Shown here: positions 42,859 to 55,936 of the stretch, piece after piece
How positions within the stretch are numbered: the stretch's first letter is position 1
Layout of the letters: each line of letters begins with the position of its first letter
Assembly: GCF_033297395.1 (NCBI RefSeq)
Contig: NW_027041823.1
Span: forward strand, 744,344 to 808,343
DNA from: Canariomyces notabilis
Lineage: Eukaryota > Ascomycota > Sordariomycetes > Sordariales > Chaetomiaceae
Direction of reading: 5' to 3'
DNA: 64,000 bases
The notes under the pieces: generated by a model
The model's database searches: none
Told to the model about the DNA's origin: nothing
Seen by the model: the letters and a program-made list of their open reading frames with translations, nothing else
Position numbers and translations under genes: made by a program

Positions 42859-45696
42859 ATGGACCCCCCAGTCTGTCCAGCGGTCCCGTCTGCTCAGGAC
42901 AAGACCAGCAGGATTGTGTCTGAATATCTCAAGGAAAAAGACCAACAACGGCGGGCAATCTACCAGCGCAAACGCCCCTTGACCCTGCTGGAACTACCCG
43001 TCGACATCCTGCAGCTGATCGTGAAGGAGGCATGCTACCCACGCGCCTCATCGTCATTCCCAAGCTGACTCGCTAACGGCTTGTTGCACCACAGATAACG
43101 CATACGAACGACCTGACTGCGCTTGCGCTGACAAACTCGGCTCTGCACAGTCTTGCGGCTCCCTTGATCTACTCGCGCTTCGACATTGTCTGGCCTGATG
43201 GACAGGTAGGCGTGACCGAGTCTAAGAGCGTCGACGCCCTTACCTACGGCCTGTCAACGCTCTGTCGCGAGAACACGTTTGCCCGCACCGTAGGCAAGGC
43301 CTCCAACTCAACTGCCCGCCGCCTGGCCAAACTCACCGGAAACAAGTATGCCAAGTACACCAGGAAGTTCTCGCTGGGCAATGGCCCGAGCGATTGGGTC
43401 GCTGAATACATGATTACCAAGGAAAGCGGCAAGATGCTTGGCACTCTGGTGGCCATCGCCATCGAGAAGATGAAGAACCTCGAGACCTTCATTTGGGACA
43501 TGCCGACTGGCGTGCTCACAGATGTCTTTCAAGCCCTGGGATCACTAGCCGACCAGCCAGACAACGAATGCAAGCTGAATCGGGTGTGGATACGGTGGCA
43601 CGATAACTCCGAACAGCCCATGGGGACACCTTCACCCTCTAACGCCAATCCCGCAGTAGCTGCTACTGCGCTGGTTCCCCAGGGTAGCCAGCTGACAGCT
43701 GTCGGCATCATGCTGCCCCCCAATGCGAGCCATCCGCCTCCTCGACCGCCCGTTTCGTATTCCGAGTACCACTGCGAATACCCGACCTTCAGCGTCTTGC
43801 CACCACTCAAGAGTCTGACGGTGTTGGATATTGACGAGGTTGGCTACCTGGACGAGATGGCAGTGCTTATCGAGCGATCCAAAGACATTCTCCAGGAGCT
43901 CAGGGTTGGGATATCCGAGAAGGCGGTACATAAAGATTTCGCGCAGACTTGGGACGGTCCTAGTCTGAAGCAGATAGACCACCGAGCGCGGTGGCCGGGC
44001 GAAAGCACAATCGGCGAGAGGCGTTTGGGGGGCGTTCTCGGTGTCCTAATAGGCAAGATATACGATATCCGGAAGCGGAGCACCTCGAGGGCCAAGGATA
44101 AGCCAGGCGGAGAAACCTCTGCCGTGGAAGGCACCACGCCAGCTACGCCGGCATGGAATGTTCCCCAAGTTGGAGGGCAGGAACCCCCTGCGGTGAGCGA
44201 TGCCTTGGCAGCTTCGAGTGGCCAGGAGACCCAGGAGCCCGCCGCTGTCGGAGTAGCTCCGCATAGCGATCCTCCAACGAAAACTCCGGCTTCGCAAAAG
44301 CCGTTGAAGCCTAACAAATCTAGCTCAGGCGGCAGAAGGAGGCTAGAGGGAAAACTGAAGCTGCACACGCTGGAGCTTGAACGGGTTTTGCTTTCGCTCC
44401 AAGTCTGTAGATTCGCTTTCGACTGGTCTGTTTTGACAAACCTTACCTTGTTGGACTGCGCTCAGCATGACAATCTCTGGAAGTTGCTGCGCAAGCAGTT
44501 TCAACCCACTCCTGTGGGCAGCGGCTTTGGCATCTCGGCCAACAGCAAACCACCTCCTGCGGATGCTCCTAGGCAGTACCACTTAGCGCTAAAGGCGATT
44601 CACACGGATTCGACCACACCATCTCTTATCAACTTCATCAAGGAGACTCTTGCGCCAAACTCGCTCGAGGTTCTGTTTCTCCAGGATCGCAAGCGTTCTA
44701 GTCCTCCACTCTTACTTGACACCATCTTCAAGGGCGCCATCAAGCGGCATCACGCAAGCCTGCGCAAGCTTCTTTTGGATAGCTCTGCCAGGCCGCTAGC
44801 CAACGGCACAGCGCTGCCTGGCGACAATATCCGGTGGAAAAACTGGGCACTTACCGGGGACGTCTTGGTCTACGTGACGAGCGGCAGAATGGTGAACCTG
44901 AGGGAACTAGCCGTCTCCTTGGAGTACAAAGACTGGGTAAGCCACCATGGCTGATTTTGACGTTGTAAACTAATACTGACCGCACCAGCATACTTTTCTC
45001 CAGCGACTGCCAAACATGCCGCAGCTCCGTTCCCTCAACATCCCCCACATACTCGAATATCCCAACGGAGTCTTCGAGCCGAGGGAGCTCGCGCACCAAA
45101 TTGCCGACATCATAACTCTCCGGCCCGAGATACGCCTTTGCTACGTCGGCATAGGTTCTAAATGCTTCGAGATTCTTGACAGTCGCGACGCGCCGACGGG
45201 CTCATTGGGTCCCAGCGGCGCCAGTACCCCAAACGCAGGCGGCGCCAACGGCGCGACCAATACGATGAACGGCACTGGCTCCAGTAATCCCAGCGGCGGG
45301 CCCACAGCCGCTGGCGTCGAAGATGAGGATACGACGGATGACGATGGGGATGGGGGCGATGAGGAAGAGGCTGACGACGAGGGTTTGAACTCGGATGGGG
45401 ATCACGCGGACTCGGGCGATGACGACGACGACTCGGGCGAGGAGGCTGATGATGACGGTGACACACCCACTACGGTGACGAGCGACCCCGACGAGACTCA
45501 GAGCGAGACTGAAGGCGTGCCTGCGCCCGGGGGAGGAGCCAGCGGGGCAGTCAACGGCGATGGTGAGCATGAGGATGACGACGACGATGACGGGTTTGTT
45601 GAACCCAGTCAGGGGTCGGTCAAACTGAAACTACGGGAAATCTTGTTTTATGATGACAAGGTTGCTATTTTCAGAGCAAGGCATGGCAAGTTATGA
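42859..45696 (+). CDS. F-box protein, fungal type
   Basis: Predicted substrate receptor of an SCF ubiquitin ligase. Exons are 42859-43029, 43095-44936 and 44989-45696, giving 906 aa. The first intron (43030-43094) appears to have a GC donor (GAG|GCATGC) with acceptor caccacag; it restores the F-box as LELPVDILQLIVKE joined to ITHTNDLTALALTNSALHSL. The second intron is a normal 52-nt GT-AG. After the F-box the protein continues with IYSRFDIVWPD and helical segments such as LKSLTVLDIDEVGYLDEM and LRSLNIPHILEYPNGV, consistent with degenerate leucine-rich repeats. A Pro/Ala/Ser-rich linker lies near 320-410. The C-terminus (about 780-865) is extremely acidic (Asp/Glu/Gly runs). The target is unknown. 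This architecture is common among Pezizomycotina F-box proteins, none of which I can name. Confidence 0.85.
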
Positions 45697-47140
45697 TTGA
45701 CTTGCTTCGGTTTTGGTTTGGTTGGTCTGGAGCTTGGCTGGCTTCATATTGCTCTGGGTTTTTTACTGGGTTGATGGAATGGTAGGCTATGGGTTTGGGG
45801 CAGTTTGTCCCGGGGGAGAAGGATCGGTCATGGCGTGCTGGGCAAGACGAATACCTATATTCCAAGTATAATGGTTTTATTTCCTCTCCTTTCCTTTGTC
45901 TTGAGATCTAGGTCTCTCGCGAGGCACGGTGTTTAGTTGCCCCATATCTTGGCTGACTACTTACGCTGCTGGTGTTATATCGAGGTGGTTACGCTATGTG
46001 TCTCGTCAATTCAATGTTGTCTTGCTACCCCGTTTGGTATCCTATCCTGCGGCTCTATAAAGTCAGGGCGCCATCCATATGGGTGGGTTCCAGTTACTGA
46101 AGTTGTCAGTCATGTGCACTCGGTCAGGCCTGTTGTTGGTGCGTAGAATAGCGCACTGCTTCTTCCGAGTCCGTCTTATGCTCCTGCTCTCGGGGCCCTA
46201 TTTGGGTTGTGTTGAACGGTCCAAGCATGGCAGTGTTTACCTCTCCCAACGAAGTCTGGTCGATCCCTTCTCCATGGTGTGTTTCCATGTTGGCTGTAGA
46301 TACGGCTGGTTTCGATTCTGGTATCAAAGCCAATGGTGCAAGTTCTGAAACCCGTTGACAAGAACGTCCTCCAATGTTGCCTACGGAAGAATAGGCGGCG
46401 GCGGATTGCCAAAACCTGTGCCGGTTAACTGCCTGGAAGGGGCTTCAGTTTGACCGCATCAGCAAGAACGATGGGAAAAGGTTCGGTCATAAAGTAACTA
46501 AAAGACAGACACCATAGGGATACTAACTGCTAGTAGTAACATTTATGCACTCACGCTTTAGCAAACTTAACCGCCAACTCGCTGTTCATGAATGCAGTAA
46601 CTAACGCTCCACATGGTATAGTAGTTACTACCTGAGTACTGCCTGAGACTCAGGGCTTTCTTCTACCTTCTCAGCCATCTCTGTTCTCACCCCTATTCCG
46701 ACAAAGAAGTGGTTCCTTTCTCAATGACAACTGCCACGCAAGTGTAGGAGAGGATTGCCATAGGTGCTTTCAAGTTACCTCAGACCTCCCAAAGCCATGT
46801 CAAGACACATCCGGAAGACCCGGTGAACAGGTATGGCCAAAATCACCAACAGAGACAGTCTGGGTTGAGTTGTCCAAGAGGTCGGCTATCTTGGGCACCG
46901 ATCATTGATGCCTCACATGCCAGTGCTAGGCTGTCGGAAGGTCATCGGCTGCAAGAGGAGCTGCCTCTCTGTTCCTGAGCGGCATCACAGCGCGTCAGGT
47001 TGCGTCCGGTGTGACATCCTCGTCAACTACCTCCTCCTCCTTTGCTGCCTTGAAGGCAGAACGGGCCAATCACTGCGGATAGCTGAAGGTGTACATGTTT
47101 GGAGTTCGGAAGGGGGCGGTGAAGTATCATGTGCGTGATA

Positions 47141-47170
47141 TGTGTATGTACATACATAAGTACATACACA
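47141..47170. repeat. Palindrome TGTGTATGTAC / GTACATACACA
   Basis: Two perfect 11-bp inverted arms around an 8-nt spacer (ATACATAA). One of several GTAC-centred palindromes in the gene-poor tract. Confidence 0.8.
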
Positions 47171-48847
47171 CAGACTGCCGTCATTGGATACACCCCCTTC
47201 GCGTAGCAGTTTGATCAAGCCCATTACTCCATATGGGTTATTCATTTCAGTCTGGACAGGGGGCGAAAGGCTTTGCATCGTCCTTCCGGCTGCCAGACCT
47301 TCAAGGATACCAACATAAGTTACCCGTCGCTGTCTTTTCCTAATCGGCGTGGGCACTCTACACCCCCTTTCAAGTTGATGGACAGTAAGGTAGCTAAGTG
47401 CTGCTAACACATGCATTTACCTTGGCCACGCACCAATATCCGCACTTGTATGATATGTAGTACTATACCACGCGCCTCTCGTCGTTTAAGATAGGCCGCG
47501 GCCGACTTCAGGAGGTGGGGAGGTCCCTTTTACGCACGGGGCTCGGGCTTCTACCGGCCCGGTCGACCTCGCCACAACTTCTCTCGTCCGAGTCCAGGTC
47601 AGGTTGTCGGATTTGCGAACTTGCGAAGCAGAGGTCTGGCCTGGGTGAGCCGAGCCCAAGTCCGAGAACGCCCGGGTGCTGGCGCAGAGAAACTTGACGC
47701 CAAAATAAAAACTCTGGATTACATACATCATAAGAGCCACAAGAATGAGAGCCGCAGAAATAGAAACAGCACAGAAAATCGCGTCGTGACAGATGGGGCA
47801 AACAGGGGCGTTCAGTCCTAGCACCTACTAACGTTAAGGTATGTAGTCGGCGATGATACCAGCCAAGAAGGGGCCCGAGATAAAACAATGACCCCTGGGC
47901 AGGCAAAGAGTAAAGGGGATCATAGGTACATAGACGTCTTTCTGTAACCAGCTAATAAGTTACCTTACCAACTGGTAGGTTCAGGCAGGTCAACAGCATA
48001 GGGGCCAGACATGACTACCCCAGTGTGAGTGCGGCGTAGGGCGGCCACTGTCTCAGGCCGCCGTTTCCGTACAAGTCCTCCCCGTGCTGCATCATGTTGG
48101 GTGTGTAGTAGTGTATGTACTGTGCTGTACACACATGTGCGTATGGTTAATCTGCCGTTTGCGTCTATGGCTTCGAAAGGTCAAGCGGAGACGGGAGTGG
48201 CGCCGGCATTCGAGCATCTAGTACGGAGTAGCTGTCCCAAAGAGAAGGAGAAACAACTCATGAGCCGGCGTAACCAGGAGTGGTCTGGCAGCTGGAGAGA
48301 TCGTGACATGGTGGCACGCCAGGAATGTCTCTACTCGGACTTGTACATACAATACAGTACCCATGCAGTTGTCGGATGTAGTGTTGGAATGTAGTTAGTG
48401 TGTGGTTTCGACTCACGATGACCTGTTTTCTTTGCTTTCTGAAAATAGGAGAGAGTACCTCTTGCTGTAGTGGTCCGGTTGGTGATAATTGCCTGTAGTT
48501 GACTGTGTTTCCTTTGCTTGCAAAGTATAAAACCAGTATAACGTTAGCCAACTTCGTGTCGTGCTAGCAGCCTCGTCGCCCCCAGATTAAGACATGGAAC
48601 TACTACTCCAGACGATCCCTCAGGGTGAAGGGGCTGGTAATGAGTATGTCCATTGTGACGACGTTGAATGACCGGCTCTCATCACTCCCAACTCCAGTTG
48701 CCCTCTCAACTGGCTGAGTCAGATAAGCCAGGGCCAGGTTGGCTACATGTATAATTTACCCGCTGGCTTCCATTCTTGCGGTTGCGATGAAGGATACCGG
48801 TACAATTCCTCCAGCAGGGGCTGTCAAATGTGTATATACGTATGTAT

Positions 48848-48868
48848 GTACATACCTTAGGTATGTAC
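48848..48868. repeat. Palindrome GTACATACCT-T-AGGTATGTAC
   Basis: Perfect 10-bp inverted arms with a one-base centre, embedded in alternating TATGTA sequence. Same word family as the palindromes at 41766-41782, 42338-42387 and 47141-47170. Confidence 0.8.
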
Positions 48869-51800
48869 GAAGCACCTTAGGCAGCACTAACCTGAATTCG
48901 TATCCCAGGGCAGTTGTGGGCTTGCAGTAAAATTATTATCCCAAGCCGAAATCTTTCGGGCAAGCCAGAGGCAGGCTCATCACGGCTTAAGCCGACCTGC
49001 CTATTTTGGCCGCCACAAGCAAATGAGTCGCCCCTGGTTTCCCCTGCTGTTCGCTGCTGTGAATAACTGCTCACAGTTAGTTGTTCTGGAAAATTCGTCG
49101 TTGGCTCCCACCTTCAAAGACAGAGACGATGGAACCTTGTTTCTCGCTACCAGATCTGTGGCAGCACGCCATGTGCACTTGAATGGATCCTTCGGCCAGG
49201 CATCGTGTAGCGTAGGTAGGCAAAAGCGCATTGAATTGTATGTACGGATGCAATAATGGATGTATGTATTGTACTATACAATAAGTAGAGCACCCTACCT
49301 AGCATTATCTGAGGATTTTGAACTCTGGCTGCTTATTACCTGATCCGCTGACAAGGCTGCAGTCGACAGCAAACCCCAGTCGGCAAGGCTGGCTAGCAGC
49401 TGCTGACCGCTGAGTCCGCCCCGATCTTGCATGATCACTTTGTGTACTCGTCCCGATTCGAGATTTCTGACGTTAGCGCTAACATTGTTGGGAGAAACAA
49501 AACCAGTGACCTCGGACTGAGCTGGAGACTTTGACCTCGTAGACCGAACGCTACACCGTGTAATACAATGCTTTGGAACGTCCCTCAGGCGGACAAGCTG
49601 CGGCCAAGATCTCCACAGATGATGCGATTTGGGGTTGCACCTACGCAGTCGGTAGGGCTGGTGTTACCACCCTGCTTTATGCGACAGAGTATTGACATAC
49701 TGTGGTTACGGCGCAATGCGGCGTATTTGCATACATACTTCGTACACTAGTCTAGTATCATGTATCAGTATGTATCTACGGATAGTTATGCACCTATCCC
49801 GCTCATACCTTTTTAAAGTACCTTAGAGACTACGGAGTAAGGTATCTTGCGTATGGGGTCTACACAGATTAATGAACTTTTCAGTGGCGCTTTTCCCAGA
49901 AGCTTTGGCGAAGGTGTGGTATGACTGGATAGTGTACGAGGAAGTGCAATCTGTTTCCACTTTCCACAAATGAGTTTTAGCGTCTCTTGTGCATGCCGCT
50001 GGCGCCGGCTGTGGTCTCCGAGCCCGATGAGGCATGCCCGATCAGGGAAGGGCGGCTTCGGGAAGCACCAGGGCCCGGGCGATAGTTAGCCTTTGGGTGT
50101 GGCTTGCCAATTGCCTTTTTGAATCCCAGTGAAACTGGGACCCGTCGACTTGAAGCTGCAGCCACATGTTCCAGCTCAGCTCATGCTCATCGGTCCGTGC
50201 TACTGCCCCGCAGGGCTTACCAAGATGCTTCTGACCAGTTTGTATGTACAGTATACGGATACAATATGCGCAATACCATCGAACAAACTAGCAATACCTT
50301 AGAAAGTGACCTGTTGGGTTGACAGCCGGTACTGAATTGTGCGTTCTACTCTCGCTACATGTACTGACACTCACTCGAAGAAACATTCAATTGTCAAATC
50401 AAGGCTTGTAATCCTTGATGTTATCGCGGGGTAACCGCAGCCGGGCACTTTCACCGCCTTTGCGGTTGGACTTGGAACTCGCCTAACGCCAGTAAACTGT
50501 TTGCACAGCTATCCGTACGACACCATTCCTCGTTAGGGGTCCTGCAACCGCGGCCTCCTCGCTCAAAGACGACAACTCGAACCGCTATGTCGTAAACACC
50601 TTAGTAGTTGCGAGTTGGCTCGAGAAACAAAGCATTCAATCTAACATTGGCCACAGTTGGGGATCTACTACAGTATGGTTGTGCCTCAATGCAGCAGAGG
50701 GCCTGAAGAGTCGGTGAAGCTAACAATAAACAGCCAAAGTAGCGCGAATCGAACGGGCCGAGAGAGTCCACATGATAATTACCAGCGCATACATTTGATT
50801 ATTTACTTGCACGCAGCAAGGGCGCCGGTGCAGCAGCGTTGTGGATGGGAAACATGCAAGAGAAAGGATGTCTGCCAGGAACTGGGGGTAAAGCGGTCTC
50901 TTCGAGTCGTCAGTCTCTGCATCTTGTGCTGCTGCATACATGCGGCACAGAGCGTGCGGAGAAATGGCGCTCATGGCACGATTCGCCTTGAAAATGAGAA
51001 CGTCTTGACCACCCGCGTGTGATTGGCGACTACGGCATCATTGGCCCTTCGCCTGTCTAGTGTAAAGGTTGCCAAACCATACCTTTGTAGTGTAGTGTAG
51101 TGCAAAGGACTCACTACTCTGTACATACAAGGTACGGACGTACGGCCAGCTTTACCTGAGTTCCCAGGCCGGGGACCCGGGGACATACAAGAGGCTCAAA
51201 CCCAATCGGAACAATCTTGACTTACCGCACAGACGCGCCAGGAAGTACCCAACATAACCGCTTTCGGCAAGCCACTTTGGCCCCCACTGCAACCATACCC
51301 TGGACCTTGGCAGCGGGACCGTCGGCAAGGCTAGTGCGAACCAGGGACTTTGCCGAGTGGGGTGATGTTTTGCTGCCTCAGGACGTGAAAATCCCACGAT
51401 GTCTCCCCAGTACCTTAGATCCGACCGTCTACTACTGTAATATCGGACGGGAGGAGTTTGTACATACAGTACAGTATCCACATACAGCGCGTAGGTAATC
51501 ACGCAAGTGTAACTCCGTAACACGCGCTTAATTCTCAAGCATCGTGATAATAATCGGTCAATAGCCATGCGCTCTCGGCGGCTATGCAGCAATGTATGCT
51601 GTGATCCGACAGCAAATGTGCTTTGGAATCTTTCTCGACGTTGCTCAATTGGACCGGTTAGCCGCTCTCTCGCATGGCGAGTGACGCGACGGCGCACACC
51701 GTAACCGCTTTGCGGCTAGCCCGTCTGTCACGGATTCTGTGGTCGGGGGACATAGACACTCGGGAGGAGACAAGTGGAATATAACCAACCCGTGACAACC

Positions 51801-52471
51801 GTCGAGGGCAGGCGAATCTTACCAAAAGAATTGCCTGGGGGCCCAAGGGACATATTCTGGTATTGGCGATGCGCTGCTTTGTAAAGTGTACGGATAACAG
51901 ACAGTGAGTACGGAGTACAATAATTACCTTACATTCAGTACAGTTACATAACCCGAATGCGAGTAAGTCCACGTGTCGATCCCTGACAACAACCAGACAG
52001 CCAACCTTTGTATGTTCAGTGCACGGAGGGCTCGGAGGTGAAGAGTCCCCCGCCACAATCTTGAGATTGGTTCTTTGCGCCCTCCGACTCGCACCGCAGA
52101 GTCTGATTTCCGAGATCTGCTTTCCAATGAGTGACGTGGATGGAGAGCGCGTATGAAGTGAAGGTACGGAATACGGAGTAGTGTAATTGCCATTAGGCAG
52201 CAGGATACAAAACGACTAATCAGCTGTGGCGTCTCCCGCGCACGCCTCGCTGAGTTTAGTATCTTAGTGTATTGTACAAAAGTGCTGCATTACATACACT
52301 ACATATAGCGATTAGTCCGTCCAAGGTAATCCCTAGTGAACCTCCAGCTGCTCCAGGTATCTGTGCTCTACCAAGACCGCACTGGCTGAATGCAGTTAGC
52401 TGACCATACATTGTTGAGGGATTACAATGCCCCCCTGGTTTGTTCGGTAGCGCCTGACTTGAAGGCAAGGG

Positions 52472-52584
52472 TCAACGCAAAAACTCGAATTTTAACACCA
52501 AAACGGCCACTTTTTCTGTGCAAGTAGGACTGGAATGAAACGGCCGTTTAGAGTTTTACTAGATGCTCTATTTTCTTGCGTTGA
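52472..52584. mobile_element. Possible degenerate terminal-inverted-repeat relic
   Basis: TCAACGCAA at the left end is repeated inverted (TTGCGTTGA) at the right end, 113 bp in all. Further in, both halves contain AAACTC-like and AAACGGCC words in inverted order (AAAACGGCC on the left, GGCCGTTT on the right). The arms do not align continuously and no clear target duplication is seen. It could be an old, mutated MITE. It lies about 117 bp from the clear MITE at 52702. Confidence 0.4.
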
Positions 52585-52701
52585 TTTAGCTTTTTTCAGT
52601 GTTGAGAGAGATCTTTTCTGAATTTGGGTCTAGGGCCCCTGTCGGGAGTTCTGCGCTAACGAACGAACCAGCATTGAATTGTATGTAGGTAAGGTAAGGT
52701 A

Positions 52702-52940
52702 CCGCATATACTCACTCCTTAGGAAGAAACGCTAGCCTGTTATAGCTAGCGACATCTGGATTCTGCGCGACTGCTCTGCCAAGCTCTCTCTGGCTCCCAG
52801 GTCCTCTCTCAGTTTCAATTCGACAAACGCGATAAAAAGTGGGTCAAGGCGTACTTTGGTTGGCTGTCGTTGAACGGTTGGAGGAGTGTCTGCAGTAGCG
52901 CCGATTCTAGCGTTTCTTCCTAACGAGTGAGTATATGCGG
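52702..52940. mobile_element. Mariner-type MITE, 239 bp, TA target duplication
   Basis: The ends are 34-bp terminal inverted repeats (52702-52735 and 52907-52940) starting CCGCATATACTCACTC and ending GGAAGAAACGCTAG, with one mismatch. TA flanks both ends (52700-52701 and 52941-52942), the target duplication of Tc1/mariner/pogo elements. There is no transposase gene; the interior holds one uninterrupted minus-strand frame of about 60 codons of no recognised family. The element is non-autonomous and would depend on a transposase from elsewhere in the genome. Confidence 0.85.
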
Positions 52941-52942
52941 TA

Positions 52943-55936
52943 GTCTCGAACTGAGAGGGTAGGGAATTCTTATCAAGCCCATAGCATCGGCTAATCGGTC
53001 GATAGACCGTGAAGCATTGGCGGGAAGTTGCGCCGGAGCTGGCCCCGGTCGAAAAAGCTGCAGCCAATTGCTGTTGGTATGTTACCTCCTAGTATCTACT
53101 CTATGTTTACTAATTAGTAATGAACTTACGGATACACTAGAGATCGACTTAGCAAGCGAAGGTGGGCTAAATACCGGGAAGTTATTCGTACATGCATATA
53201 CATATTTGCTGGAGATTCGCCTTGCCAGCGTGATTTGGCAACTGCAAGAGATTCCTTGGACCCTGTAAATAAGGCACTTTCAGGTACGTATAATTCTAGA
53301 TATGTAGCATGAGATGCCCGACTACACGTGTACAGTACAGTGTACAGTACAGTACGTAGGTGATTAAATCATCCTATGCGACTAGAGAATGAATACTTCG
53401 TAAGGTTGCCGGGAACCATCAATGCCCACGTACAAATACAGAGAGACAGATGGAGAAATGTTTGGCCCCCAACCGTTTCCACGTGCACCTATCTGTACAC
53501 TACTCCGGGCACTAGATAACGTTACCTGATTCTATTCATGTAATGTACAATACAGTCCAGGTTTTAATGGACAAGGGCTTCGACTGCTAACGCTACGGCA
53601 GGCAAGAAAGGACGGGAGACAATACACAGTACACTCGCATACGAAATAGACTGGATCGAGGTTGCTCTTCGCGAGCCCAACTAAGGTAGATGCGTATGTG
53701 ATTATACCCTATTTCGATAAGATAAAGAAAATGCCAATCCCGCATTTACACCCCTTGGCACTTTCCGCCAAGCTGCCCGCAGTGCTGGGAAAACGCCTTC
53801 ACGGTCCCGTGACTTCACCTAGTCGCCGCGTTTCCCCGGCGCCAGGCGGATTGGTCCCTTTGCATACCACAGTAAAGACAACATAAGTCCACGGGTCGTT
53901 GCTGCTGTGACGTCGGAGCATGGTCAGCGGGGAGGGTTTCACTCGGGGACTGGTTGGTGAGACCTAACGGAGGAGGTGCCGCACACGCGCAGGGTCTGGC
54001 ACACTGCGCCAGGCCCTGGCAGCGGGGTCTTGGCTTCCAGAACATGGATCGAAGCAACGCGCTGACCAGGTTTGACGCGAAACGACCAATGGCGTGGATT
54101 GGGTTTTGGCAGCCCATGCTCTTATCGAGTCACGTTAAGGTTAACGTTTCGTAGTGTAATAAGGTATCTGAGATTCAATGCTGATAACCGTAACAATGTA
54201 ACGGCAGCAATCGATTTTCCCGCGAATTCCCTCCGATTGTGAAGATGTAACGAAGACAGTTGCAAACCCAAAGGGACGAAATACATCCATGCAGATACCG
54301 GTATGTCAAGTATAGGTATAGAGGACGAAACAGCACTGCCGCTAAGTTATCCCACGCCTGCCTGCCTGAGTGCTGAGACTGGACCGCAGTGCTTGTCTCT
54401 GTGCTTAACTCCGAGCACCACGGTGGTTTTGCAGCCTGAGGCGGCAATAACCATAAGTTAATCGAGGTTTAGGCATCGATTTAAACGTGCACTGTCCACC
54501 GGAAGACAGGGTTTCGGATCCTTCGACCATAGCTTTTCTCCCAGCGATTTCACCCTAGGTGTATGTTGCTGCCAGCTTATGGATACATTGTTGCTTCCCA
54601 CTTCCAACCACCGGTTTGACACACAGCGTGGGCCAGCTAACGGCGGGCAAGACAACTTATATCAACAGATAATTGACTTTGGGAGCGAGCTGAAAGGATC
54701 CAACACCATATTTACTTCGTACTGCGTTACCTACCAGAGACTTTGTCTGGGGCCAAAGAGGTTCTCTTGTCAATCTCCATTTGGGCAGTGTCCCCTGCCA
54801 TTTGTGAATCCTGCCCCGTTATTCCACTCCCCGAATCCCGGCTACACTAGATCTGTATTTGACTGGCGTCAGGTGCCGTTACGATTTACAGTATGTGTCT
54901 GTACTGTACCTTGGTACTGTTATTAGGCTGTTACTAGCTAACTAACTCTAACCAACTATAGAATTCGAGCCCGAGGGAGGTCTTGTATCTAGGTATGGTC
55001 GACGAAAGGTCAATGGCGGGAACAAACGCCAGCCGCGCAGAGCGAGCAGCCTGGCGCCGGCGAGGATTTTTTTCTGGCAGCAAGATCGAGCGTTAGGTTG
55101 TGCGGCAACCGTGGGACAGGTCGCACCCTGTTCCATAAAAGCCAACAATTACTACCGCTTCTTGCAGTGAATTTTGCCAGGCGGTCATTGTTTTGAACAA
55201 GGCACTGTGAACAACACAGCGTGGCACAGCCATCCAGAGAAATGCTGGAGCCTAATAAACAAACCATGGCCGTTTCGCCCCTAGCCGCTTCGCCGTCTTC
55301 GCTCTTGCTCCTTCTGCTACAAGGGCGAGGCCTAAATTGGCCGCTGAACATGGACCAGGTCCAAGGGAAACAGAAAACGAGAGCACCAGGGCCACCCGAC
55401 AATACGCTTTCGCACATATCTAGCGTTAACGTTAATCTTCAGTGCCCAAGTGGCCCAGTTCTCCCCGGTAGGGCCATTGACAAAGCCAAGCCATCCTGGC
55501 CTTCTCTCCACCCGCCGTTCTTCCGCCGGAGGCGAGGGGAGGGGAAGAGAGACTAGACTGGGCGGGGGGGGGGCCGGATGGGAGAGGGGTGTTGTGTGTT
55601 GGTCTCGTCTAAGCCCACCCCACCCCCTGTATCCTGACATGCATGTCCCTTGTCTTGTTCTGCTCAACGAACCCACGGTGCAGTGGGCAGATGCTGCCTC
55701 TCAAGTTATAAGCTACTAGCTCTCCCGGCTCCTCTCTAGACTTGGACCTATCGAGGCTGAGGCCATTTCGAGATTCAAGGTTGCGCCCAAAGATAGATTC
55801 CCGGCCTCATCGAAATCTTGCTACCTGGTCTAGTCGGCCGCGAAGCTCCGTCGCCGACGTCTTTTCTTCATCCCATATAATCCGGGTGAAGAGCCTTTGC
55901 CATCAACTGCCGCAGGACGTCCTTCACGGCCAAAGT
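52943..55936. other. 3-kb gene-free region upstream of the C2H2 gene
   Basis: No convincing gene. It includes the TACAG microsatellite at 53331-53355, a run of nine or ten G near 55563, and the presumed promoter and leader of the C2H2 gene. A TATA-like CATATAAT lies near 55875, about 60 nt before the proposed start codon. Confidence 0.45.
53331..53355. repeat. TACAG microsatellite
   Basis: TACAGTACAG, then TG, then TACAGTACAGTAC: pentamer copies interrupted by one TG, preceded by ACACGTG. Its words also form short palindromes. Confidence 0.8.

Larger units (their letters stand above)
45697..52471. other. 6.8-kb gene-free region
   Basis: No open frame here shows a recognisable domain, and none joins into a plausible spliced gene. 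The tract is enriched in short GTAC/ATAC words, for example around 47140, 48840, 49250, 51460 and 52260, some arranged as palindromes listed separately. A tRNA-like fragment near 49.5 kb does not fold. I recognised no transposon coding sequence. Confidence 0.5.

Noticed and set aside
45318..45600. Asp/Glu-rich coding stretch as a possible separate acidic gene or repeat
   Set aside because: It is in frame with the F-box protein after a good intron, so it is the acidic C-terminal region of that protein.
49503..49563. tRNA-like fragment on the minus strand (D-arm-like and T-arm-like words)
   Set aside because: The anticodon stem and acceptor stem do not pair, and the T loop lacks TTCRA. At most a decayed tRNA; not annotated.
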